From the NCBI RefSeq assembly GCF_000741215.1, contig NZ_JGYX01000002.1, positions 465,846 to 529,845 of the forward strand: a stretch of DNA of 64,000 nucleotides, read 5' to 3'. The position numbers and the translations under genes were made by a program. The notes under the pieces are model-generated. The model saw only the letters and a list, made by a program, of their open reading frames with translations, had not been told where the DNA came from and ran no database searches. Below are positions 1-12,682 of the stretch, one piece after another (the stretch's first letter is position 1; every line of letters starts with the position of its first letter). Source of the DNA: Bifidobacterium pullorum subsp. gallinarum. Its GTDB lineage: Bacteria; Actinomycetota; Actinomycetes; Actinomycetales; Bifidobacteriaceae.

Positions 1-5
1 ATCAG

Positions 6-2021
6 ATGCGTATCGGAAGAACACTCATCGTGACCTGCGCGCTGGCGGTATCCGCCGGCATGATGTGCGGCACCCACGGTATCGCCGCCGCTCAGGAACA
101 ACGGGTCGACCATATAACGGCTGCAACGGCGGACAATGCCGTCGACGAGCCCATCCCCTCCACGCTGATCGGCGTCGGTGGCGGCAAGGACACGCAGGAG
201 GGTACGACATCTACGGACTCCTCGGGTGTCACGGACTCCTCGGGTGTTGGGGACTCTCCGGAATCCGCATCCGCTGACAATCCACAGGATGTTGGGCCGC
301 AAGACTCCGCACCGGATACCCGGCCACAGGGCGCAACGCCGCGCAGTGCGCCGCCGGCGGCCCGGGTGGATGGATTCGTGACGCATAACCAGAAGCCCCG
401 GAGCGTGGAGCTGGACTACTGGGCACCCGTCGACGGATACGGCAGCGCCGTGAGCGTGGGGCAGGGCAGGTTCGCGGGCGACCAGACCAGTCGGCTGCTG
501 GAGGCCGCCGCGGTGGCCTCCGCCGGCGGGGAGGCGGTACTACACCCCGATTACCATGCCGGCCAGGGATTCAGCGGCGATCGCGACTACGAGTTCGTGG
601 GATGGAGTCAGCTGTACCTGTCGGACTCATACCCGTGCGTGCAAGAGGACGGCCATGTGGTCACCGCTTCGGACTTCACCGACCCCAACCCGCATGACAC
701 CTGGTATTGGGAACCGGGCATGACCTACACGCCGCCGACCGCCGGCAGGCTGACCAGCAGCGATCCGAACGCCACCGAGGCGTACTGGTGGATGCAGGGC
801 GACCTGTACGCCACCTACAAGCCGCTGATCCGCTACCACGCCAACGGCGGTGGCGGCAGCATGGAATCCACCACGGACATCGTGGCCGCCAACCGGTTCA
901 CAGCCCCATCGGGCAAGGAGTTCGAGGGGTGGAACACCAAACCGGACGGCACCGGTTCGTGGTATTCCGTCGGACAGATCGCCGGACGCGCCTACACCAC
1001 GCTCGGCGGCCTGGCCGCGCACGACCCGGCCGGCACGGTGGGCGACGAGACGAAGGAACCCTACCAGCCGCTCCTGCTGTACGCGCAGTGGGATAAGGGC
1101 GGCGGGTCGAGCGAGGCCGCCAAGCTGATCTTCAACGGCGTCTGGTTCAACACCGGCGTCTACGCGTTCAACAACGATCCATGGAGGGTCTCGCCTCCTG
1201 CGGCGATGATCGACGCGCTCGAACGCAAATTCCCCGGCAACTACGGCCTATCCATGAGCGGCGACCTCGGATACCATGATAAGGTCCCGTTCGACGTGGA
1301 ACATCTGCCGGACATGTCGCGCTATCAGCTGACTGTGGCCATCAACGCTAACTACGAGACACTCAGACCGATACCGTACCTGCACGACACGCTGAGAGGC
1401 GAGTGGGAGCTGATCGGGTGGAACACCGAGCCGGACGGGTCGGGCACCATGTACGCGCCGGGCGCCAAGTTTCACGTGCCGCTGGGCGTGACCCACCTGT
1501 ACGCGCAGTTCCGGCCGACCAGCCCGGACGCGGTCCGCAAGGTGCACGTGACCTATGAGGCGAACGGCGGCACCGGCGGCATGGACGGGCACACCGTGCC
1601 CATCGGGGAGAACGTCACCATCAAACGCAACGAATTCACGCGGGAGGGGTACCAGTTCGTCACCTGGAATACCGAACCGGACGGCAGCGGACAGGAATAT
1701 GGGCCGGGCACGGCCATCCAACCCGCCGACGACATCACCCTCTACGCCCAATGGCGGACGGCGCTGACCACCCTGCCGTTGACCGGCGGCACAGGGCGGA
1801 CGCCTCCGGTCGGGGTGGGAATGGCTGCGGTCGGAGGACTGCTGGCCGTGTCGGCGGGAACGGCGGGTGTGGCGTTCCGGGTGATGCGGCGCAGACGACG
1901 ATCCGGAGACCCGGGCGGCAGCGGCGGTTCCGAGTCGAAGGGCGAGGACGATCTCAACGGCATGCTGCAGGGCGGCATTCAGGATCGGTTTCACATCGCG
2001 GGCGAGGGCACCCGGGCATGA
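6..2021 (+). CDS. LPXTG-anchored surface protein with InlB/Listeria-Bacteroides repeats
   Basis: A 671-residue exported protein, probably a sortase-anchored adhesin or pilin-like subunit. Residues 1-29 form a signal peptide (MRIGR, a hydrophobic core, then an AAAQ cleavage region). A low-complexity Ser/Asp/Pro segment follows to about residue 120. At least three InlB-type repeats (pattern: YxANGG, FxxWNTxPDGTGxxY, LYAQW) lie at about residues 275-365, 430-505 and 515-590. The sorting signal LPLTGG is at residues 590-595, followed by a hydrophobic helix and MRRRRR. Some 40 hydrophilic residues follow the Arg cluster, which is longer than the usual short tail. The stop overlaps the start of the sortase gene as ATGA, so the two are translationally coupled. 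The gene lies at the window edge; the ATG at 6 fits the signal peptide, but its upstream region is not visible. The ligand is unknown. Confidence 0.85.
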   Translation: MRIGRTLIVTCALAVSAGMMCGTHGIAAAQEQRVDHITAATADNAVDEPIPSTLIGVGGGKDTQEGTTSTDSSGVTDSSGVGDSPESASADNPQDVGPQDSAPDTRPQGATPRSAPPAARVDGFVTHNQKPRSVELDYWAPVDGYGSAVSVGQGRFAGDQTSRLLEAAAVASAGGEAVLHPDYHAGQGFSGDRDYEFVGWSQLYLSDSYPCVQEDGHVVTASDFTDPNPHDTWYWEPGMTYTPPTAGRLTSSDPNATEAYWWMQGDLYATYKPLIRYHANGGGGSMESTTDIVAANRFTAPSGKEFEGWNTKPDGTGSWYSVGQIAGRAYTTLGGLAAHDPAGTVGDETKEPYQPLLLYAQWDKGGGSSEAAKLIFNGVWFNTGVYAFNNDPWRVSPPAAMIDALERKFPGNYGLSMSGDLGYHDKVPFDVEHLPDMSRYQLTVAINANYETLRPIPYLHDTLRGEWELIGWNTEPDGSGTMYAPGAKFHVPLGVTHLYAQFRPTSPDAVRKVHVTYEANGGTGGMDGHTVPIGENVTIKRNEFTREGYQFVTWNTEPDGSGQEYGPGTAIQPADDITLYAQWRTALTTLPLTGGTGRTPPVGVGMAAVGGLLAVSAGTAGVAFRVMRRRRRSGDPGGSGGSESKGEDDLNGMLQGGIQDRFHIAGEGTRA

Positions 2022-3016
2022 GCATGGACGCCGCTGACACCGCCTATGACGCCTCGCGGAATGTGGTGTGGTCCGGCTGGTATACGATTCTGGCCGGGCC
2101 GCGGCCACGGCGGGAACACCGGCTGCTGCGGTCGGCATCCAGCCTGTTGCTGGGTGCGGGCGTGATGATGCTGGCCGCCGCGCCGGTGATCGGATGCTGG
2201 CCATTGGTCGAACAGGCGGCGAATGCGCACGTGCAAGCCGAACAGGTGCGCAGCGTGGTGGCCGCCAACTGGCCGCAGCAGGAACGCGACGTGGGGGAAT
2301 TGCGGCGAGCGCGTGCATACAACGCCGCCATATTGGCTTCGGGGCAGCCGACCCTGGGTGAGCCGGTCGACCCGTTCAGCGGCAGCGTCCACGGCGATTT
2401 CAGCGGGCGCGACGATGCGGAGTATCTCGGTCAATTGGATGACGACCACGGGGCGATGGCCGTAATCGACGTGCCTTCGATCGGGGTCTCCCTGCCTATC
2501 GGCCATGGGTCCGACGAGGCCACGCTGGAGCGCGGGGCCGGGCATTTGCACGGCACGAGCCTGCCCGTCGGTGGTATGGGCAGCCATAGCGTCATCACCG
2601 CGCACCGAGGGTTGCGGGATAAGCTTATGTTCACGAGGTTGGATGAGATGGAAAGCGGCGATCTGATGTACATCCGCGTGGAGGGTGAAACCTTGGCCTA
2701 CCGGGTGGATCGCATCGCCGTGGTCGAGCCTGACGACACCGCGGCGCTCAGGGCATCGGCGGATGAGGATCGACTCACGTTGATGACTTGTACGCCGTAT
2801 GGGGTGAATACGCACCGGCTGCTGGTCTCCGGCGTGCGCGCTTCAATTCCCGACGATGCGCCTCCCATGGATCAGGCTCCGGATGATGGGCGGTTTGCGC
2901 TCGTCATCGGCGGTCTGACGGCGTTCGCCGCGGGTGCGGCCGGGTGCACCGTCATCGCGCTGCGCCGATGTCGCAGACCCATCTACGCCCGTCATGCCGC
3001 TGCACTAACGCACTGA
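2018..3016 (+). CDS. srtC: Class C sortase (pilin-type transpeptidase)
   Basis: A membrane-anchored cysteine transpeptidase that cleaves LPXTG sorting signals and joins pilin subunits or anchors surface proteins. The reading frame is open from 1751, but the ATG at 2018 overlaps the upstream stop as ATGA and gives a normal 332-residue sortase. An N-terminal membrane helix lies near residues 40-65 and a second at the C terminus before a basic tail, as expected for class C enzymes. The catalytic residues are visible: His in ITAHRGL, Cys in TLMTCTPYGVNTHR, and Arg shortly after in that motif. The adjacent LPLTG protein is the obvious substrate. No second pilin gene is visible in this window; one may lie upstream of its edge. 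Confidence 0.9.
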   Translation: MSMDAADTAYDASRNVVWSGWYTILAGPRPRREHRLLRSASSLLLGAGVMMLAAAPVIGCWPLVEQAANAHVQAEQVRSVVAANWPQQERDVGELRRARAYNAAILASGQPTLGEPVDPFSGSVHGDFSGRDDAEYLGQLDDDHGAMAVIDVPSIGVSLPIGHGSDEATLERGAGHLHGTSLPVGGMGSHSVITAHRGLRDKLMFTRLDEMESGDLMYIRVEGETLAYRVDRIAVVEPDDTAALRASADEDRLTLMTCTPYGVNTHRLLVSGVRASIPDDAPPMDQAPDDGRFALVIGGLTAFAAGAAGCTVIALRRCRRPIYARHAAALTH

Positions 3017-3109
3017 CACACCGCTGCGCCGCGCGCTGCGTGTCTCGGTCGGCAGCCCAACCGGACTCCGGCGAGGCGCCGTCCTGACGGCGCATGTCTT
3101 CCGCGAACA

Positions 3110-3153
3110 CGAATAAAAATACCGCCGCTTCGGAGGATTCCGAGGACGGCGGT
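3110..3153 (-). terminator. Terminator downstream of tRNA-fMet
   Basis: On the minus strand, arms at 3147-3153 and 3121-3127 (ACCGCCG with CGGCGGT) enclose an inner CCTCGG/CCGAAG stem. They are followed by a T-rich run (complement of 3110-3120). This is the form of an intrinsic terminator just past the tRNA 3' end. Confidence 0.7.
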
Positions 3154-3157
3154 CAAG

Positions 3158-3234
3158 TGGTAGCGGGGCATGGATTTGAACCATGGACCTCTGGGTTATG
3201 AGCCCAGCGAGCTACCGAGCTGCTCCACCCCGCG
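3158..3234 (-). tRNA. Initiator tRNA-Met (CAT)
   Basis: A 77-nt cloverleaf on the minus strand with an encoded 3' CCA and anticodon CAT. Two features mark it as the initiator. Positions 1 and 72 are C and T and do not pair, although the next six acceptor pairs do. The anticodon stem carries three G:C pairs in a row (GGG CTCATAA CCC). It stands alone, followed by a terminator. Confidence 0.95.
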
Positions 3235-3425
3235 TCGGCTTGCCTTGCGGCAGCTCTATCTACGATAGGAGTTGTTTTCGGAAAGTCAAACCGGCGTGTC
3301 GTGTGTGTTGGACGCATGCGCCCACCGTACGTGCTGACGTGGGATTCAGCGGAGCGTCTGCGTCGGGTTTGCGCCTGTCCGCGCGAACCGCGCAGGCGCC
3401 GTAGCCGTACCGGCCATCCGTTTGC

Positions 3426-3431
3426 CATAAT
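3426..3431 (+). promoter_or_regulatory. -10 hexamer of a probably leaderless metA transcript
   Basis: CATAAT lies 7 nt before the metA ATG with no Shine-Dalgarno sequence between. Transcription would start at or next to the A of the start codon. Confidence 0.5.
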
Positions 3432-3438
3432 GGGAACC

Positions 3439-4488
3439 ATGCCTATCAAGATCCCCAGCGGCCTGCCGGCCAGAGCCATACTCGATTCGGAACGCATCTT
3501 CGCGTTGGAGAAGCCCGAGGCGGAACGTCAGCGTGTCCGCCCGCTCAAGCTGGTGATCCTCAACCTCATGCCCAAGAAGATCGAGACGGAGACCCAGCTG
3601 CTCCGCCTGATCTCCAAGTCCCCGCTGCAGGTGGAGATCGACTTCATGAAGACCTCCACGCACGAGTCCACCCACGTCAGCGCCGACCATCTGGTCAAGT
3701 TCTACGAGACGCTTGACTCGTTCCGCAACAACTACTACGACGGATTCGTGGTCACCGGCGCGCCTGTGGAGCATCTGGCGTTCGAGCAGGTGGACTATTG
3801 GGACGAGTTCGAGGCGATCCTGGACTGGGCCGGGTCTCATGTGTTCTCCACCATGTACCTGTGCTGGGGCGCGATGGCCGCGCTCAACCACCGGTACGGC
3901 GTGCGCAAACGCGATCTGCCCACCAAACTGTTCGGCGTGTTCCCGCAGTATCTGCAGGATGAATACTGCTTCCTGACCAACGGTTTCGATGAGATCGCCC
4001 TGCAGCCCCACTCCCGGCTGGCCGGTGTGGATGAGGACGATGTGGCGGCCAATCCCGACCTGCAGGTGCTGACATGGGGCCCCCGATCCGGCCCCGGCCT
4101 GATCGCCACGCGCGACTTCTCCGAAGTGTTCGCGCTGGGCCACTGGGAGTACGGCAAAACCACGCTTGCCGAGGAATACGAGCGCGATATGGCCAAGGGG
4201 CTGACCAACGTGCCGTTCCCGGAGAACTACTTCCCGCATGACGATCCGTCGCTGGAGCCGTTGTTCTCGTGGCGCGCGCATGCCAACCTGCTGTGGCGCA
4301 ACTGGCTTAATTGGGTATATCAGACCACGCCATACGATTTGACCGAGGTGCCGCGGCTGCGCGCCGAGAAGCGACTGGGCACCGACCGGTCGATCCGCCA
4401 TGAGCCGGGCGCCCCTCGCACCGACGGGTTCCGACCCTTCCTCGACGACGGATACGGGGTGGTGCGGGCGGCGGCGACCACGATGTGA
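3439..4488 (+). CDS. metA: Homoserine O-acetyltransferase, MetA family
   Basis: This enzyme acylates homoserine at the entry to methionine synthesis. The reading frame extends upstream to 3301, but the ATG at 3439 gives the standard family N terminus (MPIKIPSGLPAR) and a 349-residue protein. Catalytic Cys142 sits in YLCWGAMA, and His235 and Glu237 in GHWEYG. Residue 111 is Glu (TGAPVEHLAF). In this family Glu111 is known to favour acetyl-CoA and Gly111 (E. coli) succinyl-CoA, so the product is predicted to be O-acetylhomoserine even though the usual automatic name is homoserine O-succinyltransferase. No riboswitch was recognised upstream. The gene appears monocistronic. Confidence 0.9.
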   Translation: MPIKIPSGLPARAILDSERIFALEKPEAERQRVRPLKLVILNLMPKKIETETQLLRLISKSPLQVEIDFMKTSTHESTHVSADHLVKFYETLDSFRNNYYDGFVVTGAPVEHLAFEQVDYWDEFEAILDWAGSHVFSTMYLCWGAMAALNHRYGVRKRDLPTKLFGVFPQYLQDEYCFLTNGFDEIALQPHSRLAGVDEDDVAANPDLQVLTWGPRSGPGLIATRDFSEVFALGHWEYGKTTLAEEYERDMAKGLTNVPFPENYFPHDDPSLEPLFSWRAHANLLWRNWLNWVYQTTPYDLTEVPRLRAEKRLGTDRSIRHEPGAPRTDGFRPFLDDGYGVVRAAATTM

Positions 4489-4722
4489 ACGCCTGAATTG
4501 TGAAGAAAATCGATGCCGCCGGCTGGAGTGTCGCGTTGATGGCAGGAAGTCGGGGCCGGTGGTAGTATGCGTATCCAGCCGTTCGGAACCGGCTCCGAAT
4601 CCCTGATGGGGACCGCCGGAGTCGTGTTCCGCAACCGGGATGGACGGAAGTAACCGTAACGTCACATTTCGCCCGTTCTGTTGGGTTACACTGACAGCAG
4701 ACATGAAACAGGAGGCGAGAGT

Positions 4723-5843
<1,121 letters not shown>

Positions 5844-5898
5844 TCCGGAGCTGTTCGCTCATCATTGACGGCAGCCCGGTAAACAGAAAGGAGAAGCC

Positions 5899-6429
5899 AT
5901 GCCGCTAGCGGAGGAAGAAGTTTCGGGAATCGCGTTGTTCATTCCCGAGATCTACGACATCGTGTGGTCGCTGGTCGTTCTCATCGTCATCGCCGTGGCG
6001 TTCTATGTGGTGATCATGCCGAAGTTCCAGGCCGTGTTCGATGAACGCGCCGCCCGGATCGAAGGCGGCATCGCCAAGGCCGAGCAGGCTCAGCGCGAGG
6101 CTGAGGACACAAAGCGCAAGTATGAGGAGCAGCTGAGCCAGGCGCGCGTCGAAGCGTCCAAGATCCGCGACGACGCCCGTAGCGAGGCCTCCCACATCAT
6201 CGCCGACGCTCGTTCCCGTGCCGAGTCCGAAGCGGAACAGATCACCGCCAATGCGCAGCGAGCCATCGAATCGCAGCAGCAGCAGGCGATGGTCAGCCTT
6301 AAGGGCGAGATCGGCACCCTGGCCACCGCGCTTGCCGGCAAGATCCTTGGCGCCAAGTTGCAGGACAACGCCACCCAGTCCGCGATGATCGACCAGATGA
6401 TCGCCGATCTGGACGATGACAAGCAGTGA
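5899..6429 (+). CDS. atpF: ATP synthase Fo subunit b
   Basis: Peripheral stalk subunit of 176 residues. It has one N-terminal membrane segment (about residues 16-38) and a long charged coiled coil rich in Glu, Ala, Gln and Arg that reaches up to the delta subunit. An AGAAAGGAGAAG Shine-Dalgarno sequence precedes the ATG. It is a separate protein and is not fused to delta, unlike the mycobacterial arrangement. Confidence 0.93.
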   Translation: MPLAEEEVSGIALFIPEIYDIVWSLVVLIVIAVAFYVVIMPKFQAVFDERAARIEGGIAKAEQAQREAEDTKRKYEEQLSQARVEASKIRDDARSEASHIIADARSRAESEAEQITANAQRAIESQQQQAMVSLKGEIGTLATALAGKILGAKLQDNATQSAMIDQMIADLDDDKQ

Positions 6430-6473
6430 CCGGCGTATCCGACCACGGGAATATGAGGAAAGGGAGGTGACAG

Positions 6474-7307
6474 ATGCGAGGAGAGGCCTCACGTATCGCC
6501 GACCGCGTCTCGCGTGACTCACTGGCCCCGAAGCTTCGGGCCACGGCTGAGGACGCGTGGCGCATCGGTAACGAGCTGTTCTCGGTCACCAATGTGCTCG
6601 ATCGCAATATCAGGCTCGAACGCGCCCTCACCGACCCATCGCGTCCGGTGGAGGACAAGGTCGCGCTGCTGAACAAGCTGGTCGGCGACCAGGCCCACGA
6701 GATGACGATGGAGATCCTCACCGATCTGGTCGGTCGCCGGTGGAGCCGCGTCTCGGACATCGCGAACGCCGTCGAGGATTTCGGCGTGGACGGCATGATG
6801 TACTATGCCGACGCCACTGACGCCACGCTGCAAGTCTCGATCGAACTGGCCGAGCTGCATTCGGCCTTGCTCAACCTGCCGGTGATCCGCTCCGGCCTGA
6901 GCAGCGACCACGCCCCCGCCGAGGCCCGCATCAAGCTGCTGTACGCGCTGGTCGGAAATAAGGACCTCAACAAGGTCACCATGCGTCTGGCGGAACACGC
7001 CGCATGCAATCCACGCAACCGCAGGTACCTGTCCACGATTCACTGGCTGATCAACAAGTTCTCCCGGCATATGGGCGAATCGATGGTCACCGTGACCACC
7101 GCCGCGCCGCTGAATCAGGAGCAGGTCGACAAGCTGATCGCCGTGTATTCGAAGAAGCTCGGACGTCCGGTGCACATCAATTCGAACGTCGACCCCACGG
7201 TGATCGGCGGCATGCGCATCGAGATCGGTGACGAGGTGACCGACAACACCGTGGTGGCCCAGCTGCAGCAACTGCAGCGCCGTGTGACCAACGGGATGCG
7301 GACCTGA
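6474..7307 (+). CDS. atpH: ATP synthase F1 subunit delta
   Basis: Links the b-subunit stalk to the top of the alpha3beta3 head. At 277 residues it is about 100 longer than the E. coli protein, as in other high-GC Gram-positive delta subunits. The conserved C-terminal region is present (VTVTTAAPLNQEQ, then DPTVIGGMRIEIGDEV). A GGGAGGTGACAG Shine-Dalgarno sequence precedes the start. It lies between atpF and atpA in the operon. Confidence 0.93.
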   Translation: MRGEASRIADRVSRDSLAPKLRATAEDAWRIGNELFSVTNVLDRNIRLERALTDPSRPVEDKVALLNKLVGDQAHEMTMEILTDLVGRRWSRVSDIANAVEDFGVDGMMYYADATDATLQVSIELAELHSALLNLPVIRSGLSSDHAPAEARIKLLYALVGNKDLNKVTMRLAEHAACNPRNRRYLSTIHWLINKFSRHMGESMVTVTTAAPLNQEQVDKLIAVYSKKLGRPVHINSNVDPTVIGGMRIEIGDEVTDNTVVAQLQQLQRRVTNGMRT

Positions 7308-7350
7308 GAGACGTACCAGACAACACAACAATCATCAATAAGGAGTGATC

Positions 7351-9027
<1,677 letters not shown>

Positions 9028-9029
9028 AC

Positions 9030-9950
9030 ATGGCATCGCAGCTCGCATTCAAGTCAAGGATCGCCTCCACCGCGTCGCTTGAGAAGATCTTCAACGCGCA
9101 GGAGATGATCGCGTCTTCGCATATCGCCAAGGCCCGTCAGGTGGCGTTGGAGGCGAAGCCGTACGCTGATGCGATCTTCGATGCAGTCCAGGCGGTGGTG
9201 GCCCACGGCCATATCTCGCATCCGATCGTGCGCAAGGAGGAGAACAACCCCAAGGTTGCCGTCCTGGCGCTCACCTCGGACCGTGGTATGGCCGGCCCTT
9301 ACACCTCGTCGATCATCCGTGAGACCGAGCAGCTGCTCGCCCGTCTCGACGAGGCCGGCAAACAGCCGGAACTTTATGTGTATGGTCGCCGCGGAGTGAC
9401 GTACTACAAGTACCGCAACCGCGACATCGTGCAGACGTGGGAGGGCGATACCGACAAGCCTGGCGTCGAGGTCGCCGACTCGATCTCCAATGCGCTGATG
9501 GACGCGTACATGCGGTCGGCTGCGGAGGGCGGTGTCTCGGAACTGTACATCGTCTACACCGAGTTCATCAACATGGTGGTGCAGAAGGTGCGCGTGCTGC
9601 GCATGCTGCCGGTGGAGCTGGTCGAGGCCGAGACCACGGTGGGCACGGACCCCGAGGTCGACGCCGTGCAGGACGTTTCCCCGCTGTACATCTTCGAGCC
9701 GAGCATTGAAGAGGTGCTGGACGTGGTGCTGCCCAAGTACATCCGCTCCCGCATCCACGAATGCCTGCTCGAGGCTGCGGCCTCGGAGACCGCCAGCCGC
9801 CAGAACGCCATGCATACCGCCACGGACAACGCGCGGAAGCTGATCGACGACCTGACCCGCAAGCTCAACGCCTCGCGTCAGGCCTCGATCACCCAGGAAC
9901 TCACCGAAATCATCGGCAGCGCCGACGCGCTGAACACAAAGGAAGAGTAG
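9030..9950 (+). CDS. atpG: ATP synthase F1 subunit gamma
   Basis: Central rotor shaft of F1, 306 residues. N- and C-terminal helices form the coiled-coil shaft; the conserved C-terminal stretch reads SETASRQNAMHTATDNA. The start follows the atpA stop by two bases, with AGGGGAGAAG as ribosome-binding site inside the end of atpA. This suggests translational coupling. Confidence 0.96.
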   Translation: MASQLAFKSRIASTASLEKIFNAQEMIASSHIAKARQVALEAKPYADAIFDAVQAVVAHGHISHPIVRKEENNPKVAVLALTSDRGMAGPYTSSIIRETEQLLARLDEAGKQPELYVYGRRGVTYYKYRNRDIVQTWEGDTDKPGVEVADSISNALMDAYMRSAAEGGVSELYIVYTEFINMVVQKVRVLRMLPVELVEAETTVGTDPEVDAVQDVSPLYIFEPSIEEVLDVVLPKYIRSRIHECLLEAAASETASRQNAMHTATDNARKLIDDLTRKLNASRQASITQELTEIIGSADALNTKEE

Positions 9951-11446
<1,496 letters not shown>

Positions 11447-11447
<1 letters not shown>

Positions 11448-11746
11448 TGGCCACTTCGAGCATGCAGGTGAACATCGTCGCCGCCGACCATCCGGTCTGG
11501 GCGGGGCAGGCGAAGTCCGTCGTCATTCCCGCATATGAGGGCGCGATGGGCATCCTGCCTGACCACCAGCCGATCCTGACCCTGTTCAAGGAGGGCGTGG
11601 TCACGGTCACCGACATGAACGACGAGAAACACGAGTTCGAGGTCACCGACGGGTTCATCTCGTTCGACTCGAACAAGCTCACGGTCGCCGTGGAACGCGG
11701 TCGTGACGTGGTCCGCCGCGCCGGAGAGCAGTCCGAAGCGGAATAG
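11447..11746 (+). CDS. atpC: ATP synthase F1 subunit epsilon
   Basis: Small regulatory subunit that couples the c ring to gamma, 99 residues. It has the N-terminal beta-sandwich (VNIVAADHPVW, then GAMGILPDHQPILTLFKEGVV). The C-terminal helical hairpin that inhibits the enzyme in E. coli is short or missing, as in many actinobacteria. The ATG overlaps the atpD stop; the GTG at 11444 is a possible alternative with better spacing to AAGGAG. It is the last gene of the operon. Confidence 0.9.
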
Positions 11747-11765
11747 AACGCCAACAACCCCGTAT

Positions 11766-11804
11766 ATCGGCCCCTCGCGCACAACGCTTGCGCGAGGGGC
11801 CGAT
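11766..11804 (+). terminator. Terminator of the atp operon
   Basis: A 15-bp GC-rich inverted repeat (ATCGGCCCCTCGCGC pairing with its complement) with a 9-nt loop lies 19 bp after atpC. Only a weak T-rich tail (ATTCGTT) follows. Confidence 0.7.
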
Positions 11805-11872
11805 TCGTTACAGGGCCGCTTGTTCCCCGCACACTTTTCCGCAGTCGCGAAGCGGCCGGGCGCGGCATGGGG

Positions 11873-11878
11873 TATGGT
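11873..11878 (+). promoter_or_regulatory. -10 hexamer of a probably leaderless nucS transcript
   Basis: TATGGT is 8 nt before the GTG start of nucS, and no Shine-Dalgarno sequence is present. Confidence 0.45.
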
Positions 11879-11886
11879 GGTGGCTT

Positions 11887-12591
11887 GTGCGAATCATAGT
11901 TGCCGATTGCTCCGCCGAATATTCCGGCCGTCTGAACGCGTCCCTGCCGCTGGCCAGGCGCGTGCTGCTGATCAAGGCCGACAACAGCCTGCTCATCTTC
12001 TCCGAGCTGGGCTCGTACAAGCCGCTGAATTGGATGGCCGCGCCTTGCACAATCAAGGAGATCGTCCCGGCCGACGCGGACGCCGACGTGGACACCGCCG
12101 TCCCGGAGAAGATGCTGCGCGTCTGCTCGGACAAGTCCAGCGACATCCTGGAGGTCACGCTCCAGCACATCTACAGCGACGAATCCTATGACCTGGGCGA
12201 GGACCCCGGTCTGGTCAAGGATGGTGTGGAGGATCATCTGCAGCGCTATCTGGCCGAGCAGATCGAGCGCATCGGTCGGGGCGCCAAGCTGGTGCGCCGC
12301 GAATACCCGACCGCCATCGGCCCGGTGGATATCATGGCCGTGGACGCGGAAGGGCGGCATGTGGCCATCGAGATCAAGCGGCATGGCGGCATCGACGGCG
12401 TCGAGCAGCTGACCCGGTACTGCGAACTGCTCAACCGGGACCCGTTGCTGGCTCCGGTGCGGGGCATCTTCGCCGCGCAGACCATCACCCCGCAGGCCCG
12501 TGTGCTGGCGCAGGACCGCGGCTTCGAGTGCCTGATCCTGGATTACGACGAGATGAAGGGCACCGACTCGGACGAGATCAGGTTGTTCTGA
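11887..12591 (+). CDS. nucS: Mismatch-specific endonuclease NucS (EndoMS)
   Basis: DNA repair nuclease that makes double-strand cuts at mismatches and replaces MutS/MutL in many Actinobacteria and archaea. The GTG at 11887 gives the usual start (MRIIVADCSAEYSGRL) and 234 residues; the frame is open further upstream without family similarity. The N-terminal part is the dimerisation and DNA-binding domain. The C-terminal RecB-like nuclease core shows Asp in DIMAVD, then EIKR, then GGIDGVEQLTRY. It is convergent with the FKBP gene. Confidence 0.92.
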   Translation: MRIIVADCSAEYSGRLNASLPLARRVLLIKADNSLLIFSELGSYKPLNWMAAPCTIKEIVPADADADVDTAVPEKMLRVCSDKSSDILEVTLQHIYSDESYDLGEDPGLVKDGVEDHLQRYLAEQIERIGRGAKLVRREYPTAIGPVDIMAVDAEGRHVAIEIKRHGGIDGVEQLTRYCELLNRDPLLAPVRGIFAAQTITPQARVLAQDRGFECLILDYDEMKGTDSDEIRLF

Positions 12592-12596
12592 AACAC

Positions 12597-12678
12597 GGTT
12601 CGCACCACTTCAGGGTTTAACGAGAAGAGCCGCGGAATTCCGCGGCTCTTCATCATATTATCCGAGGTAGTGCGAACC
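12597..12678. repeat. Inverted-repeat element, copy 1 (GGTTCGCACNAC termini)
   Basis: Imperfect outer arms at 12597-12614 and 12662-12678 begin and end with GGTTCGCAC and its complement. They match 14 of 17 positions, and flank the terminator palindrome at 12625-12650. The same terminal sequence recurs at 38218-38303 around unrelated inner DNA. The element sits between the convergent nucS and FKBP genes. Confidence 0.65.
12625..12650. terminator. Bidirectional terminator between nucS and the FKBP gene
   Basis: A perfect 26-bp palindrome (arm AAGAGCCGCGGAA) is followed by a CTTCATCATATTAT tail on the plus strand and TTCTCGTTAAA on the minus strand. Its place between convergent genes fits termination of both. 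Confidence 0.75.
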
Positions 12679-12682
12679 TATG

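Noticed and set aside
1751..2017. Upstream extension of the sortase frame
   Set aside because: It overlaps the LPXTG gene in another frame and adds low-complexity sequence; the ATGA overlap at 2018 gives a normal sortase.
3242..3438. SAM-type riboswitch upstream of metA
   Set aside because: No conserved riboswitch core or terminator could be traced, and the -10 hexamer next to the start codon argues for a leaderless transcript.
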